From contig OZ234499.1 of the NCBI GenBank assembly GCA_965153455.1, positions 14,380,271 through 14,444,270 on the forward strand: DNA of 64,000 nt. The letters run 5' to 3'. Position numbers and translations under genes: made by a program. Below, in pieces: positions 35,532 to 47,045 of this stretch (within the stretch, counting starts at the first letter, position 1; each line of letters begins with the position of its first letter). This stretch comes from Sphagnum compactum. Its lineage: Eukaryota > Bryophyta > Sphagnopsida > Sphagnales. The notes beneath the pieces were generated by a model that worked only from the letters and a program-made list of their open reading frames with translations, made no database searches and was not told where the DNA came from.

Positions 35532-37561
35532 TGCAGTCTCCTTTTCTCAACAGCCGTTCTGTATGTATGTAGGTTGTATCTTTTTTCTTTCCTTCACATT
35601 CGTGCTTTTGTTGATCTTGTTTTGTGAAATTTTCGTTGCTGTTTTTCGGTTTCCTTCTCTGTCTTGTTCCTTCTTTCTTTCCTGTTGGAACTGGTCGTTT
35701 GATGGCTGCTCCCTCTTCTCTCCTGTCGGATCTGGTCGTTTGATGGAGGTTTTTTTGTGTTTCTTTTGGCCTTCGTTATTTACTCCTCGTCTCTTTTTCC
35801 TCCCTACCTCTTCCCTTCGACACTGGATGTTTCTTGCTGTGTGGCGCTGTCAGGAGCAGCGATCGTTTTAGTGGCAACGAGAAGGAAGTTGCATTACGTT
35901 TGCCTTCTTCGCTTGGTCTTTTGTGATCTTTTGGCATTCTGTCGCTCACTCGCTTGCGTGCTTGAGGTTTATCGTAACCCCTTACTGCTGTTTCTCTGTG
36001 TGTGTGTCTCTCTCTCTCGACTTCCCTGCATCTGGTTGATCCGTTGCTCGATGGCTTGGCAGTGGTGCTGGATGATTTGAAGTATGCCGAGAGTCACGAG
36101 TGGGTGAAATTGGAAGGTGATTACGCCGTCGTAGGTATTACGCATCACGCTCAGGTATGCACAAGTGTTTTTCCCTGAACACCTGATCCGGCATTTCTAA
36201 AGAAGGAAGACGCATTCGTTTTGGTAGGAAGTGAATGTGTTTTTAGGTGTTGTATTCATCACCGCTGCCGTTCTCTTATAGATTGATTGTTTCGCGCTTG
36301 AAAACGTGCAGGGAGAATTAGGAGATGTAGTGTTCGTGGATCTTCCCGAGGTGGGAAGGCAGGTGTACAAGGGCGAGTCATTTGGAGTGGTGGAGAGCGT
36401 GAAAGCTGCAAGTGATATCTACTCTCCCATATCTGGAGAGATTGTTGCAGTCAACAGTGAGCTTGCCGAGTCCCCAGCATTGGTGAGTTTCCATCTTCCA
36501 CCATCTCTGCATATTCAGCTGCATGTGTGTGCCAATTCTGAAGAATGAAATAGAAGACAAAAAACAAAGGAAGATGAGAGAGAGAGAGAGGAACACCACA
36601 ACAGAGCAAACAACTGAGAAACACTGCAACCTCACAAAGAGCAACAACAATACACAAGTGAAAACATGGTGAGATCCCATCATCCATTCCTTCCCTGGAT
36701 GTTCAGTGGCATGGGTGCATGAATTCAGAAGAGCAAAATAGAACCAAAAAAACAGAAGAGAATTAGAAAGAGTGAAAGACCAAAATAGAGCAAAGAACTG
36801 AGGGAAACTGCAGACCTGACAAAGAACAACAACAATGCACTATGAAAAACAAGTCATTTCTTCAAAGAAACCTTCTACTTCTTCACATGCAATGTCTTGG
36901 TTTTTTGAAACTGGTGCATTGAGTCTAATGTTTGTCTAGTTTTCCTATCTTTTAAGCTTTCCTAAGTAGGGTGTGGCAATTGTGCAGAACAGGGGGTACA
37001 CCCAGAGAATTGTAGGTTAATCCTGATTATTCGTGGGTCAAGCCAAGAAGATGGTAGATGGAAAAGGGGAGATTAGCAGCATTTAGTGTCATGAAATAGT
37101 TAGACCCCTCTATAGGAGGACCCAACTATTCAGTGGGTGTACCCCCCTATTCTGAACAGTTGCCGAAGGTTTGAGGACAATCTGTTAGTTCCTGACATCT
37201 ATGATTTCTCCAACTACTTGTATCTTGAAGAAGACTCATGTGGCTGGTTTTTCTTTTTTTTCCCTTTTCTCCATCTCTTTTTTTTCCCCTTGTTGACGGA
37301 TATGTTTTCAGATCTGGAATCTCTATAAGCTGATCAGCAGGTGATCCCTCAATTCAATCAGGTTGAAAATACAACAAAAGTATGGAGAAGGTCTGAGTAC
37401 TCATGGAAAATATATTTTCATCTTATAATACTGTGCAGGTGAACAAGGGCCCATTTGATGAGGGATGGATTATGAAGGTCAAGCTAAAGGACCGTGAAGA
37501 GATTCAGTCATTGCTGGATGCTGAGAAATATAAGCAACATGTGGAGGAGATTGCTCATTGA
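35316..37561 (+). CDS. glycine cleavage system H protein, mitochondrial (GCSH)
   Basis: The H protein carries a lipoyl arm that shuttles the aminomethyl group between the P, T and L proteins of glycine decarboxylase, central to photorespiration in the mitochondrial matrix. Exons: 35316-35418, 36063-36154, 36312-36482, 37439-37561, joining to 162 residues, close to the usual plant length. Residues 1 to about 35 are an Arg-rich presequence ([18 protein letters not shown]). The mature part begins near [16 protein letters not shown]. The lipoylation site is Lys96 in [17 protein letters not shown]. The C-terminus has [15 protein letters not shown] and ends HVEEIAH. Conserved glycines and the ESVKA context are intact, so it should be functional. 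Intron 1 is CT-rich near its donor. The 5' leader at 35190-35315 is GC-rich next to AT-rich DNA. Confidence 0.97.
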
Positions 37562-38672
37562 CCTTTTTCTCATCCTATGTGCACCATTGGAACTAGCAAA
37601 TTTTCCTGTGGTACTCTCGGTCATAAATCTGCAATTTCCATTTGCATGTCAGGCAGTTGATTGGGGGATATTTGTGAGAGCTAATGTCTTTTTGTTTGTA
37701 TTAATGCGGAGTCATCAGCGGAAAGTGGGCTATCTAAGGTCCACATTTAAATATCCCATGTTTGAATGCAGAAATTGCTACATTGTTGGGTAGAGTCCAC
37801 ATGTTCTTTTTTCATTAGGCCTCTGCTGCAAATAATTGCTAATAATATGTAGTAGCATTTCCCAACTTGATGACTGAGCTGGAACATGGTTTTCTGAGTC
37901 ACGTTAAAACCTCTTAGACAAAAACTGATGACGGAACTAGCAATTTTTCACAGCCTGAAAAAAGTACCCTTTCCAGATCAGTAATAATGCTAAACTGTTA
38001 ATGAATGTGAAAAACCCTCTTCTAGTGATACCAAATTGCTTGTAATTGTAGCTTCTTCCCCAGATTGGTTATATGTTTTCAGATCTTCAGATTTGTTGAG
38101 TTTCATGTAGAGAGAGACTGCAGCAATTATTCAGATGAACCATAAGCAGGCGAGAAGAAGGGTCTAACAAGCAGAAGGGTCTTGCAGTCTGGACCAGTGT
38201 CAGCAAAGTATACTATTATTGTTTTTAGACATACTCTCTCTGTGTGAGCATTGCCAGATACAGACGTCACAATCTGCGGTTTTGTTTTACTACTTTCCTC
38301 TCTGACTTATACCCAAATTTGGTGAATTCCTCTTGTAGATGATTCCCAATGTGGCTACATTACAAGATTGGAGGAAAAACAAAACCAAAAATGAAAAAAA
38401 CAACACAACCGTGATCACAATGCAGTACACCAAAAATCCAAAGCAAGGTGCTCAGATTAAAAGTGTACCTATACAACTGCAGAGCCCTCCACATAGCTGT
38501 CTTGAAATTTTTATAATCACCCAATAGAATACATATGCTGCTTGTTAAAATTGTCAGCAAACCTACACCAGACAGCAACATCCAAGTTGTCATTCTGAAG
38601 TCTAATGCTTAACCATCTGAAGATTTTCAATATAATAAAAGTGCGTGTATGTATACGCCTTTTTTTTTAAAG
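37562..38672. other. intergenic DNA between converging GCSH and NHX genes
   Basis: About 1.1 kb that must hold both 3' UTRs. One diverged copy of the GGCTACAT-type dispersed repeat lies at 38310-38366. No further gene was seen. Confidence 0.5.
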
Positions 38673-41600
38673 TTAGAATGAGGGCCGTCTGAGCTTCCTT
38701 TCACTCTTTGGAAGTGTAATTGATTGTTGTCTAGTTTCTTTTGGCTGCTGGAGACCGAAATCCATAGACCTCCCATCTGTCAGAAGTTGCTCAATCTCCC
38801 TACCCTGCCCTGCAACAATACTAGTCCTATTCTGTACAGAATTGTTGGTGGTTGTTGACTGGTGAAACCATGATGGTCTAGATTCATTTGCTGCGATTGC
38901 TGTGTCATCCACCAGCATTTGATTCAGAGCTCCAGTACTTTGGGTCTGCCCTTCTTCATCCAGAGCTCGGGATAATAAGCCCTTCTCTGAGTCACCTACC
39001 TCCTTTCCTGCCCAAGACATAAGTGTTCCTCAAATCTGTACTGCTTGAAGTGTTGTGCATCTTATAGATAAGGCAGAAAGTTGAACATGAGCAAACAAAA
39101 AAAAGCAAAAAGCAAGAAATCTAGAGTACAAAGACTCAATCTTTGCACACCAGCTAACTGAGTAGAAGAAGTGAACTACTATCTATGTGCAGCACAAGGA
39201 CGAGTGGTTTTAGGACATACCATTAGCATGACCCTCTGTGGAACTCTGGTGCTTGTCTTCTTTTGTGAAGAAGGGTCTCAAGAAATTTTTGTCTATTGCA
39301 GTAAAAGTTGGAGTACTGCAAACATCCAAGAATGATCCTCAGATTGTCAGCTTAGTTGACAGTAGATGTATTATGGAGACCCAATTGGTGAAGGAACTTT
39401 ACAATCAGACAGTTGAGCCATACAGACAAATACAGCCAGAATTTGTATAAAACTATATCTATAAGATTGCAGAGGGAACTACACAAAAACACTCTGAACA
39501 TTACACTCCTGTAGTAGTTCCACCAAAAACTTAACATGACAGCCATCATAATCTTACGAGACTTGCTCACGAAGTGTCAGACCATCATCATCTTCATCAT
39601 GAATAGCAGTGACAAGCTGAAAGTATTCATAATATTACTGCAAACACAACCTGTCATAGCTCCTATCACACTTGGGATAGAAAGCAAAGACATGGACCTG
39701 CAACGCACGATGCTACTGCTTTCCAAATTCCCAGATTCATGACCTTGAAGGACATACATCCTAAATGGGCTTTTGTGCACAATCCTTGACATTATAAGGA
39801 GCTCTATCATTGAAAATGTCCCAGGTACCTTCTCCGCAGTTCTTGTAGCGTTACTGTGAGGTTGTCAAGAGGGCTCGTTGTTACAGCTTCATCATCAAAG
39901 CTGTTTGTCAGGCCCTCCATTTCCTCCTCATCACCCTGCAAAACAGTAAATTCAGATCTGTAATCAAAGCAAAGACATTCAGCAGCAAGTTAGGCTCTTT
40001 ACAATCTACCCTTCCACTCTGAATAGTAGATCTCCTTTGCTGGCCAGGATTCATCTTTCATGAACTCTGAGCTTCAGATTACAAGCAAATACTATCTGCA
40101 GAGCTGATGAAACTCATACGTCATTCATTGCAACTTCTAACTGTTCATTGGGTACATATAGAAAGTTGTGAACTCACATCAGTATCCAGATTGATGCCTT
40201 GTGCAGCATCTGACACTCCCAGCTTTTCCAGCATTGTGGATGTGGAGCCCCCTAATACAATAACCTACTCTTCCATTCCAAAGTTTACATTAAAAAGGCC
40301 AAGGCCAAGGTCAACGATAGTGAGGATATTTGACAAATTACAGGAAGAAGTTGAAAGCATCTGGAAGCATCAGTATTTGCAAAAAAAAGCTGCCATTGGG
40401 ATTGTGAATCATGGTAGCAATGAAAATTTCCAAATGGGTAAGGAAAAGAGAAACTGTGGCTGCTAACCGTTAAAACAACAATTGCTGTAGTTGCCGTGAC
40501 AATGGTTTCGCCATAAGCTTCGGGCAAGTCATGAACTGACTGCAATGCTAATGCAAATGCCATCGCACCTCGCAAACCTGGCCCATTCAGCAACACCATC
40601 AAGTACAGTGGGCATAACATGTGTAAAGTATCCTCACTGGACTACCCACTGACTTCATTAGCTCCCAACAGGTGGGCAGGTGTAGATGAGTATATGATAA
40701 TCCACTGAAAATACGGGAAATCCATTGTACAAAATCTGTGTCCTGAGTTTCTGTCTCTGTGCATGAAGTGTTCATGCAGTCAGTAGAATTGAACATCACT
40801 ATTACCATCTTGCAAAATAGCTGTTGCTTTGACATTTCCTGAAACTAAACACCCATTACTGCAAAAGAAAAAGAAAACAGTTGCAGTCCTCTCTCAGTGC
40901 ACAATACATATCACGCACCACTGAACCAAAGAGCCTTCTGATGGTTGACAGGTATGTGTGTTGATGCAGGGCGAAGCTTGTTGACAATGTATGCGCATGG
41001 GAACACATTTGCAGCCCTGTTACACATACAAAATACACAGACCCATATTCTCAAATGCAGAAACAACTCCAGTTCCAAGGATACTGACTAGGATCCCCAT
41101 CTTGTGTTCACTAGTTTTGTGGACCCAATTTGATCAGTGCACGGTAAAGCATCTGAAAAAACACAAAACTGAAAAATTGCAAATCCCCATTCTTCTCAGA
41201 TCTGTCTACCACAGTTCAAACACTCTTCCTGTAAGCAATGGGACCAAAACAAAAAAGAAGATAGAGGGGAGACAGATGCATGGGTGTGTGTCTAGATATC
41301 AGGGTTTACAATCATAAAAACTCTTCATGCTAATTCATTACATGCTTTCTGCAATTCCTTTCATCCTACCTTCATCCTGTAGACTGGTTTTAATAATACC
41401 TTGCGAAGATGATGAACACCTTTCAAAATAGGATTGATGTCCCGAGTTAAGGACATTGAAGATATGATCCAAAGGGTGTCTTAAACAAATAAAACATAGC
41501 AGATTCCAATACCCATAACCTCAATTGGAAATAATCAATCAACTCTTCTTTGACCTGTACACATTACAGAGGATACAATAGAAAAGAAAATGAATCCGAC

Positions 41601-44600
41601 ATGAGACCAGCTGTGCTGCTTGATGGCAATATCCATACCCATATATATGAATCTACAAAATGCCCAGAACAGAGGAAACATCTTAGTGTCCAAACTCAGT
41701 CATATGAGATTTGAAATATCCTTCAAATCACTGAAAATTGCACATCAAGTCACAATGCACAGACATCATTTGGTCAGACATGAAACACATCATCTATATC
41801 AGTAGATGAACTAGAGCACATGCGGGAGCTGAACCAAACAAGAGGTGAATACGTACACAAAGGTCTCAGCCACTGAGGATATCAACTGGAAAAATCCAGC
41901 TGTAAATACTTGTGCACTGTCTGAAAGATTTGGAAATGTGTAGTGCTTCATTAACTGCAGGTAAAAAAATAGTGAACAAAAGGATAGATCATAAAGAACT
42001 TTGTCAGTCTGACTTCCTTGAATTGCGAGTAGAGTGGTAACAGTAAAATCATGCCTACAATTTTTTTGCAAATAGACAGTAGCTGCTGGAGGGGATAAAA
42101 GGAGATGACAGGGAGAACAACAAAAGTGAATGGGTTGCAAAAAAGAAAACATATTTAGAGAAAAATAATTTCAAGTGTTAAGAAAACTGCTGGAAGAAAA
42201 TGACTCTAGTGCTTCCTATAGTGGCAAGTGCAAAAAACATTGCACTCACAATCCCGCAGAAGAGAATAGCCACAATCCCTGACAGACCTAGTCCCTCAGC
42301 CAGCATGTACCTATTTAGACAGCCAAGTAAAACATCAAGTGAAATATAATTCCTGTACCTTCAGGACAACTTCTCAAACCCAGTAGAAAAAACCAGCATA
42401 GCTCAAGCATGAGAGGAATAATATCAAAATGCAGCAATTTCCTTAACATGGGTAGAGAGCAAACATGGGTAACAACCTGCATACTGAAAGAGGCAATACA
42501 ATCTGTCAACAATTTCTCATTTTTGCTAAATCCACAACAGCAAGAGTATGGAAAAGCAAATCTGGTCAAGTGCATCCAGTCAGCTGGTATTTATGTTACT
42601 TACGAGAAGTATGGAAACAGCACAACTAGACAGCACTCCAGATTTTGCAAGCTGCGGCCAACACAACAAATTAACAAAAGAACAACAGCACTTCTGCACT
42701 AAATTGGAATAGCAAACTTGTCACCAGCTTACAGCAATTGGATTCACAAGAAACCCAAAAAGAAAATCCCGCACAAAAGAAAGTACAAACCAAAGTCTTT
42801 TGTCACCAGCTTTCTGGTGTCACTCATTATACAACACCTGGTTGAAACCCGACAGCAGGTTTTGAAGACTTACTTGTGCACAGATAGTCCTGCATACTTA
42901 AAAAGGTGTGATGGGTCAAGGATCCTTCAGAGTGAGTTTATTGCAGTATACTAGCATCAATATGCAGGCAGGCAAGTATCTTCAAATCTAGTGAGCACAG
43001 CAGCCTGATGACACATCCCCCCAACTTCAGTGTCTGTTAACTTTTTCCAAGAGGTTTCAGATAGCCCCCAGGTTTGTCTAGAAGTTTCATGTGTGTGAAG
43101 GATATCAATGCACAGATTAATGCCACACCAACGCCTGCACCCATTTGAGAAAGAAGCAGTTAGAAACTGCGATGAAGAAATGTGACAGACAATAACTTTC
43201 CTATCTACATAGTCTAAGATTCACTTCCCACAATACAAAATAGCAGTTTGAACATAAGCACCTGCAGAGAGTGAGCCAACAAAAATCTCCAAGAAGCTCC
43301 AGACAATAGTTATAATGCTGTGATCAGCTAATGGATGTTTCCGCACTGACATCAAGGTCCTGCAGTAAATTTTACACTTCATCAACACTGACATCATTCA
43401 CAAGTATATCCTAATCCTTCGACTTTTGATACAGTGTGATGCTCAATTGATATGGACAGCCAAAGAGGGAACCAAGCCTCAGATTTAACCAACAAGCAAC
43501 TTTGTTGAAACTAACCTGTACATTGAGATTGCCACCTTTTGGAAGCATTACATGTATACACCCAACCCCAGAGATACAGTAAACCAACTGCAAGAAAGGT
43601 CTTCAAATTTGAACTGCAAACTAAAAACTAGAAAAGAATCTCTGCACATTTACATCCATGACTATTGAAAAGAAAAATCCTGAGGGACCCATGAGTTGCA
43701 GAGTTGTTACTGCGTCATTCAAAACAGACTCGCCAAATACCAAAGCATAGAGATTCACATCTGTTCCAAGCTCCTGGAAACACACCCAACATTACATGAA
43801 CAAGATTCTTGCATGACTACAGAAAGGTGCACTAGAGCCAAAAACAAACCCCCTTATCCAGTACTTCTGAAAGCTTCAGATCATCACACGCACTTGCATG
43901 TGTGCACACACACAGGTTTTCAAGGGGTTTTACATAGCATTTTTTCAGTTATGATTGTCAAAAGACTTTTGAAACTCCCTCCGTAAGATTATCAGGTGCT
44001 TCATACTGTACAATGCTAAGGAATTCAGTACCTGGAAAACGGCCAAGACTGAAACTGGATCTGTTGCTGAAATGAGAGCCCCAAACAGGATGCTCTCTTG
44101 GAATGGAAGCCTATACATAAGGAAGAACAAACCACCCAGGTACCTGCAAAAAATGTTACCACCTGAGATGAGTAAAGAAACCCAAGGAGGCCATTGAAGC
44201 AATAGCATACTATAGTGCTCAAGCTGCTGGTAAAACTCTTGAAATTTTTTTCTTGAAATCCGAACAGCAAAAAGCAAAGGTTTTGGAGTGGCCACTTACA
44301 CTAGGATTCCAGTGAGAATTGATGCAATAAAAGTTCCCAAGAATGCAAAGATGCAAATTGCACCAAAGTTGGAAAAGAATGGTTTCTGAACAAAAGAAAA
44401 CTTGCTGATTGTCAAGAACACAACATCCAAGCTGGAAATCATTGGCTAAGACAGAAATTATTGCTGTATTGAGATTTTCAGCAACAGAACAAACCCAGAA
44501 GAAAAATGAGACAAAGAAAACTGCAACATCATCCTGGGAAGATAAACATACCGGATGAAGGCTGAATCCAGACTCGGTGAAAGCCTGAGTTGTCAAGGAA

Positions 44601-46127
44601 TCATCAGAATCATCCTTGTCCTGGCAATGTGAGAAAGAGAAACAGAACCAAAGAGACATGTATGAGCAAGCAAGCAAGCAAAAGAACAACAAAATGTTCT
44701 CCTTCAGTTTTTTGAGGATATAATATGATCGGTGGAAGAAGAAACAAAAAGAAAAACTCCTCATGGAAGTTGAACCATTGTCTGCAAGAGCCACCCACCA
44801 ATTCACAAAAGTCAGCAAAAACAAACAAACAAACAAAGCAGGTACATTTTGTTTCCTCCACCAAAATCCACATTATTGGTTAACCACCCACACATCTACT
44901 TTTTCCAGTCTGTACAACACGAGCAATCCTCAATATCATGAGAGTGAAACCCAAAATTCATAACCAAGGAATTTGTTTCTTAATTCAGGCTTAAGATTTC
45001 TGTGTAGAAAAGAAGCAAGAAGAGCACAGTGGGCCACACCTGAAATGCATTTCAGTATTTGAAATGTTTGCAATGGCACCAACAAAAAGCCCTGTTCACA
45101 GACAGACAGAATCCCATCATCACTTTCCATCAGTCACACATAAATGCAACACTGATGTTCTTCAAAGCACTGTGATGGGCTGCCAGTCTGCACGCTCAGC
45201 AATGGGTGGTGTTGCATTTCTCTGTCCAGTTCAATTCAATACTTGGCAACAGATAGGTAGTAGAACAGTAAACTCTCTTCTTGTGACAGTCAATTGCTGC
45301 AAGAATGGTAGGATACTGTACTGTAAACTCTCTGCTTGCGACAGTTGATTGTTGTGAGAACCCTCTCAAATTGGTTGGCTGTTTGTGAACATGATGTTGC
45401 TGCCACAGCTGTTTTTTTGTCTAGCTATCACGAAACCAACAGCAATGATTTTTGGACCTGAAGCTCTTGTGATTTTTCTGATTCCATAGATGTGAATTCA
45501 TGGAGCTGCTACCAGCTTGATGTTTCTCATAAAAAGTCTCACAACAGATTTCATGAATTTGCACACAAATCACATTCTGTCTCAATCTACTGAAATGTTT
45601 TTGCTCAGAATTCTAGGGGTTCCTCCTTGCAAAGGAATGGTATACAAGAAGAATCTTGCATCCAAAACTGCACTGTGATCTCAATTGTGACTCCAATAGC
45701 AACAGGGTTGTTGTTGCAGGTTCTTAAAGAATTGCTAATCTATACTGTGCTGCCATCATCATTCCCTGCCCAATTCAACCATACTTCCAATCCTACATCC
45801 TTTGCAGCTCAAGTTCTCCAAGTCCTTTTGCTTGCCCCCAAATGAACCTTGGATGAACAACAACAACATGCAGCTTTATGTGCATAGATGTCACACACAC
45901 ACAAAAAAAAGAAAAAGAAAACTTAAGAGCAAAGAACAACAGCCTTTACCAAGGAGAAGGGATGCACTGGCTTCATTGATGTAGTAAATTTTATGACGTC
46001 GCAACACATGACCCAATACGAAAGACAAGCCTAGCATGACGATCTGTAACAGGATGCTGGCGCTAGCGATCTGTTGCTGATCCGTGGATGCCTGCTCCTG
46101 CGGCACAGGCCCGTCCGCCATTGCCAT
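38673..46127 (-). CDS. endosomal-type Na+(K+)/H+ antiporter, NHX5/NHX6 class
   Basis: Plant NHX5/6 exchange Na+ or K+ for H+ in Golgi, TGN and prevacuolar membranes and set luminal pH for trafficking. Exons, 5' to 3': 46127-45950, 45091-45040, 44781-44722, 44576-44552, 44385-44300, 44143-44032, 43773-43711, 43535-43516, 43359-43262, 43134-43106, 42905-42874, 42651-42604, 42310-42250, 41954-41857, 41652-41577, 41419-41400, 41016-40919, 40577-40468, 40251-40178, 39935-39829, 39315-39221, 39007-38673. Seen: [11 protein letters not shown]; the amiloride-site segment [44 protein letters not shown] with its Asn-Asp pair; [39 protein letters not shown]; and C-terminal [13 protein letters not shown]. 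About 628 residues, roughly 100 longer than I recall for Arabidopsis NHX5, with the extra length in a polar C-terminal tail. The junction 40468/40251 is off by one base in phase; a later donor near 40458 or an unseen microexon would fix it. Confidence 0.93.
42906..43105 (-). other. U12-type AT-AC intron 10 of NHX
   Basis: The intron begins ATATCCTTC, an exact U12 AT-type donor core, and ends CATCACAC. The branch site TCCTTGAC is at 42915-42922, with the branch A about 10 bases from the 3' end, as usual for U12 introns. Splicing yields [19 protein letters not shown] in frame, matching the antiporter family. Confidence 0.9.
44577..44721 (-). other. U12-type AT-AC intron 3 of NHX
   Basis: Read on the minus strand the intron begins ATATCCTC, a close match to the U12 donor ATATCCTT, and ends TTTCAC. 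A near-perfect branch site TTCCTTGAC lies at 44592-44600, about 15 bases before the end. Splicing here gives [13 protein letters not shown], which lines up with PPIIFQSGFSLQP of Arabidopsis NHX5 as I recall it. No GT donor is usable at this site. Confidence 0.9.
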
Positions 46128-46350
46128 TAATTAACACCCCCACAGCTCTCTCTTAAGAGAGCAGCCCAGCTCTCAATCCCTTTCCTTGCAGCAGCAGCAG
46201 CAGCAACAACAACAACCCCAAAACACTAAAACCCAGTCCAACAACACAAAAAACACTACCAACAATTCGCTTACAAAACCACCCACAAAAACTGAAAATG
46301 AGCAAAACCCAACAAAACCCCAACACACACACAAAATCTTCCAACAACCC
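46128..46350 (-). promoter_or_regulatory. probable 5' leader of NHX with a (CAG)n(CAA)n tract
   Basis: Directly upstream of the NHX start codon. A CAGCAGCAG...CAACAACAA tract on the plus strand at 46186-46215 reads as CTG/TTG on the transcribed strand. There is no in-frame upstream start that extends a conserved sequence. The open frames here on both strands are low complexity. Confidence 0.4.
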
Positions 46351-46384
46351 AAAACCACCAAATTTTCAACCCCACTGCCCTTCC

Positions 46385-46703
46385 CCCCCTCTTTCTCTCT
46401 CTCTCTCAATACCAAACTTTCCTCATCATCACAATACTCCTAACATAGAAAACCAATTCATACATATGCATCAATCTCAATTCTCAAACCCCCCCCCTCT
46501 CTCTCTCTCTCTCAATACAAAACTTCCCCTCATCATCACAACACTCCTAAAATAGAAAACCAATTCATACATATGCATCAATCCCAATTCTCAAACCCCA
46601 CCCCCACCCCCCTCTCTCTCTCTCTCTCTCAATACAAGACTTTCCTCTTCATAATCACAACACCCCTAACATATAGAAACCATTCATACATATGCAAATT
46701 GTC

Positions 46704-46738
<35 letters not shown>

Positions 46739-47045
46739 ACACACACACACACAACCCATTCAAACTTTCCTCAAAATCAAAACACTCTTAATATATAAAA
46801 CTCATTCATACATATGTGTGAATCCCACAACCCCAACAACACAAAACTTAAATGATCAAAACCAACAAAACCCACAACACCCCCCAATCCACAAAATTCC
46901 AACAAAACCCAAAACCAAATTCTTACTCCTCTCCCTCTCACTACAAAAACTTTCCTCACAATCAAAACACTCCTTAGGTAATATAAAAGTGTTGTCATAA
47001 ATATGCATCAATCCTACTACGACCCCTTTCCCCCCCCCCCCCAAC
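46385..47045. repeat. minisatellite of about 100-115-base units upstream of NHX
   Basis: Each unit has a CT run, then AATACAAAACTTTCCTC or similar, ATCACAACACTCCTAA, AAACCAATTCATACATATGC, ATCAATCCCAATTCTCAAAC and a C run. Units start near 46391, 46497, 46611 and 46705. A more diverged fifth copy lies at about 46925-47040. The intervening 46835-46920 resembles 46290-46370. Confidence 0.85.

Noticed and set aside
44219-44836. 205-codon minus-strand frame overlapping NHX exons
   Set aside because: It runs through introns. The true exons within it use several frames and rebuild the antiporter motifs only when spliced.
46186-46791. Plus-strand frames rich in Gln, Pro, Ser and Leu
   Set aside because: Products of CAG/CAA and CT simple repeats and of the minisatellite, with no evidence of a real protein.
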